Shown piece after piece: positions 61,777 to 64,000 of a stretch of DNA of 64,000 nt. The position numbers and the translations under genes were made by a program. The stretch is from Pseudomonas sp. A34-9. Lineage in GTDB: Bacteria; Pseudomonadota; Gammaproteobacteria; Pseudomonadales; Pseudomonadaceae. The notes under the pieces are model-generated. The model did no database searches. It worked only from the letters and a program-made list of their open reading frames with translations, and was not told the DNA's origin. Positions within the stretch are counted from its first letter, which is position 1. Every line of letters begins with the position of its first letter. The stretch spans positions 3,126,501-3,190,500 of the forward strand of contig NZ_CP119967.1 in NCBI RefSeq assembly GCF_029543085.1. The letters run 5' to 3'.

Positions 61777-62292
61777 CTATCGGAAGATCTGTTCAATCAT
61801 GATCCTGGAGGGGATCAATAACGTGTTCGTGTAATAGGCCTCGTACCCGTAGGCGGTTATGCGAACTTTGCACGGGATTGAGGCTTGCGACGTCAGCAAC
61901 GGTTTGATGGCGTCGTAGTCATTCAAGTCGCGTTGCGTTCCATCCGGATTGGTGTAGTAAAAGATTAGATCGGAGGAAAACGTGTAATTGGGCTTGGCTT
62001 GACTGCTTGCGTTCACTCGCCCTTCGGCTTTTACCGCGATTGAATGCTCGGATGAGAATTCCGTGTCTCGATTCAGAGAGCAGATCAGGGTAGGGCTGAG
62101 CTGGTTGGCGTTTTCGTAATCATTGAAAGCATTCTGCAAATCCACGGTGGAGCTGAATTGCGCCGTGAACAGATTCGCGGGGCCGAGCTCAAACGATGAT
62201 AACGTGAGGTCGGCAGGTGGAATGCTGGCCGTTTTTACGCAGCCAGTGCAGAGAGCAACGCTCAGGTAAATGACCGCGCGGAAGCTGTTCAT
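61777..62292 (-). CDS. Lipoprotein, probable immunity protein to the lipase
   Basis: A 171-residue lipoprotein with a signal peptide and Cys at about residue 18 (ALCTGC, a slightly atypical lipobox), then a soluble part with one possible disulfide (SPTLICSLN; ASIPCKVR). It has no recognised domain. It overlaps the lipase gene by 4 bases (ATGA), a pattern typical of effector-immunity pairs. A periplasmic location is what protection from a secreted lipase would require. The immunity role is inferred from position only. Confidence 0.75.
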   Translation of the reverse strand: MNSFRAVIYLSVALCTGCVKTASIPPADLTLSSFELGPANLFTAQFSSTVDLQNAFNDYENANQLSPTLICSLNRDTEFSSEHSIAVKAEGRVNASSQAKPNYTFSSDLIFYYTNPDGTQRDLNDYDAIKPLLTSQASIPCKVRITAYGYEAYYTNTLLIPSRIMIEQIFR

Positions 62293-63023
62293 TGGCCGAA
62301 GATACCGTTGATTGAGTCAAAAATGAGGTCGCAGGCGGACTTCGTCCCTTGCACAGGCTCTATAAACATCCAGTCAGCAGAAGCATGGTGCCTATCAATG
62401 GTTTTATTGATGGTCGGACCGGCCTCGATCATCCAACGCTCGCCGAAGTCAGCGACACCGTCAGATTGGTCAGGTGTACTGGCGTTGGCCCGGATGTTGA
62501 TCCATGTTTCAGCGACCGGCGTTGGTTCAGAGAAATAGATGTCGGAACCCAGCCATACGAAGAACCCTTCACCCACTGGATCGAGTGTCACCAGATATTT
62601 GATGGTGTAACCGGCTTCGGAAAGGATCTGTGACAGATGTGCCCCGTTCCATCCGCCGAGGCTGTGGCCGACGATGTAAACCGGGCAGGATTTGCTGGGA
62701 ATGTTGTCGATGAAGTGAGTCTGGATATCGCCGGAACCCCTTGCATCCTTATAGCTTTTAGGGATCCCCGTGTATTTCGCCTTCAGCTTGGCGTTGCCGG
62801 CTATTTTGGCGTCGAGCAGTTTTTGTGCGTCATCGATATTGTGGAACGCGCCCTGGAAATAGTATTTCTCTTGGTCGGCAGCCCCACCAATGAAAAAAAC
62901 GATCGCCTTCTTCGCTGGAACGGGGGCCGTCTTTACCGATTGATCCTTTACGAGTGTTAACGTCGGCGTGACGGCGAGACTCGCGGTATTACCATTGGGA
63001 AGCTGGATTTGCTCTGCCGGCAT
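62289..63023 (-). CDS. T6SS-type lipase effector (alpha/beta-hydrolase)
   Basis: A 244-residue alpha/beta hydrolase without signal peptide. The nucleophile elbow is GHSLGG with Ser121, the acid is the Asp148 of LVTLDPVGE, and a His near residue 216-217 (IDRHHASADW) is the probable third residue. The N-terminal strand reads KKAIVFFIGGAADQEK. It follows a PAAR gene by 4 bases and overlaps a lipoprotein gene, so it is best explained as a phospholipase/lipase effector delivered by the T6SS (Tle-like). Which Tle family it belongs to is not clear. Confidence 0.85.
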   Translation of the reverse strand: MPAEQIQLPNGNTASLAVTPTLTLVKDQSVKTAPVPAKKAIVFFIGGAADQEKYYFQGAFHNIDDAQKLLDAKIAGNAKLKAKYTGIPKSYKDARGSGDIQTHFIDNIPSKSCPVYIVGHSLGGWNGAHLSQILSEAGYTIKYLVTLDPVGEGFFVWLGSDIYFSEPTPVAETWINIRANASTPDQSDGVADFGERWMIEAGPTINKTIDRHHASADWMFIEPVQGTKSACDLIFDSINGIFGQ

Positions 63024-63027
63024 GTTT

Positions 63028-63525
63028 TCAATCTTCCAGAAATAGTTTGAAGGTTTCTGCCACGTGTGAACTCACAACGTGCGTGAACCCCAGCGAATCA
63101 CTGGTTCCGTACTCGAAACTGCCGTCAGCGCGTTGAATGGCATAGCCATGATTAGGCATGGGTTCACCGGTGCTTTCGTCGATCAGCTTGATCCTGTCGC
63201 TGAAGTGCACCGGCATCGGCAGCAGGCCGCTGAAAGGTGCCGAGACGAATGTGTCGCCGATGATGACTGTTCCGGAGCCACCCACCACGACATTGCCGTG
63301 TCCGCCCGTGCTGTCTATCGTCGCAGCGTTCAAACCGTTGATGAAGACGGTCGAGCTGACGCCCCCCGTGATTGGACTGCCGCAAGCGGACTTGTCGGTC
63401 ATCCTGGCGGCAGCAAGCCCGTCAAAGTTTACGTTGGGTGAGCCACTGGCAATTGGATTGGTGCCATGTCCCGGAAGAGGGCAACTAGTAGGGTCCGAGA
63501 GGCGCGCAGCAGGTTTTCCGCTCAT
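63028..63525 (-). CDS. PAAR-domain T6SS spike-tip protein with C-terminal extension
   Basis: A 165-residue protein starting MSGKPAARLSDPTSCPLPGHGTNPIASGSPNVNFDGLAAAR, the PAAR motif that sharpens the VgrG spike. Zinc-type residues and the repeated GNVVVGGSGTVIIGD strands are visible up to about residue 95. The remaining ~70 residues (DRIKLIDESTGEPMPNHGYAIQRADGSFEYGTSDSLGFTH) look like a transthyretin-type extension known to adapt effectors. It is the first gene of the PAAR-lipase-immunity operon. Confidence 0.94.
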   Translation of the reverse strand: MSGKPAARLSDPTSCPLPGHGTNPIASGSPNVNFDGLAAARMTDKSACGSPITGGVSSTVFINGLNAATIDSTGGHGNVVVGGSGTVIIGDTFVSAPFSGLLPMPVHFSDRIKLIDESTGEPMPNHGYAIQRADGSFEYGTSDSLGFTHVVSSHVAETFKLFLED

Positions 63526-63928
63526 GGGAAGTTCCGTTTCAAGAGGTCAGATCGGGCAGCTGTGATGAATAGCCAGCGCGCAGGGCACGATGGCTATTCG
63601 TTGAGTGATGTCGTGCAGTGACGGCCGGGTAGCGGCGTTTGAATGTGCGTTCAACGCGGCGGGCCAGAGAATGGCAGCCTTAAGCAGTCGTGGTGACCGG
63701 GGCTTGCAAAGCTGTGGGGCAAGGTCCGCGAGACATTGACCCCGTGGACACCCGGACGGATGCGAGTGCTCGCCTTCAATCACACCGGTGGCGGTTGAAG
63801 AGGCGAGGGGCACAAGGGCCTGCATACATGAGGCATGCATAAAATCTTACCGTCCTTGGAAATTTCGTCGCGAAGAATGCCGCAAGTCATTGTTGCGTTC
63901 AACCCTGTTCAGGATTGCCAGCGCGGAC
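63526..63928. other. Intergenic region, nothing supported
   Basis: About 400 bases without a convincing gene. A 97-codon minus-strand frame (63547-63840) has no domain, ribosome-binding site or protein-like composition. The stretch probably contains the PAAR operon promoter. Confidence 0.5.
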
Positions 63929-64000
63929 TCAGAGGCTATCCGGATCGCCAAAAAACATCTGAATCCGCGACCGCAACCAACGCTCACCCGGATCATTGTC
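63929..64000 (-). CDS. 3' end of an unidentified gene (5' end outside the window)
   Basis: The last 23 codons of a minus-strand frame, ending DNDPGERWLRSRIQ, then MFFGDPDSL before a TGA. The ending has the look of LysR-type regulators, but too little is present to name it. Confidence 0.4.
   Translation of the reverse strand, partial: DNDPGERWLRSRIQMFFGDPDSL

Noticed and set aside
63547..63840. A 97-codon minus-strand frame upstream of the PAAR gene
   Set aside because: No protein-like composition, start signal or family.

Overview
The window looks like chromosome of a fluorescent Pseudomonas (P. fluorescens group). The evidence is high-GC coding, a complete mtlR/mtlEFGKDYZ mannitol locus in the order known from P. 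fluorescens, a MexEF-OprN pump, an OprD-family porin, several small Pseudomonas families (DUF1652-, DUF2790- and DUF1656-like), ecotin, and many dispersed REP-type palindromes of two sequence classes. No rRNA, tRNA, CRISPR array, transposase or integrase was seen.

Layout. 1-5.3 kb: the end of an OmpR-type two-component pair, a secreted TPR protein with an ECF sigma/anti-sigma pair, a methyltransferase and a small membrane protein. 5.3-6.65 kb: a short threonine dehydratase preceded by what looks like a classical isoleucine attenuator (leader peptide with Ile-Ile-Ile-Thr, three mutually exclusive helices, terminator). 6.65-9.65 kb: small housekeeping or unknown genes including ecotin. 9.7-18.3 kb, read on the minus strand: a type VI secretion (T6SS) vgrG island made of VgrG, a DUF4123 adaptor, a large effector of unknown activity, two Sel1-repeat exported proteins that are likely immunity proteins, and a decayed third copy. 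18.6-20.7 kb: OprD porin and an SLT-type lipoprotein. 20.7-30.6 kb: the mannitol/polyol operon and its AraC-type regulator.

30.7-38.1 kb is an accessory block: two tandem PI-PLC-like proteins without signal peptides, a glycosyltransferase, and a 1299-residue protein with a C-terminal aspzincin-type zinc protease signature (HEISH followed by GTLDLYYG). I regard this block as the best candidate for an undescribed toxin system. 38.3-48.8 kb is a dense signalling cluster: response regulator, CHASE3/GAF hybrid kinase with three receivers, CheR, a CheB catalytic domain, a second hybrid kinase, a response regulator, a third kinase with a receiver-like N-terminus lacking the acceptor Asp, and a double-ATPase KaiC-like protein. 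50.1-53.4 kb: a FUSC/DUF1656/HlyD aromatic-acid-type exporter. 53.6-59.6 kb: mexE-mexF-oprN, with a MexT-like nod box upstream. 59.8-61.5 kb: a secreted M20 dipeptidase. 61.8-63.5 kb: a second T6SS module, PAAR protein, serine lipase and lipoprotein (probable immunity). The window ends inside the 3' end of a minus-strand gene.

Functional assignments rest on motifs and remembered family resemblance only; no search was run. Start codons were chosen by ribosome-binding sites, overlaps and signal peptides, and the cases where this matters are stated.
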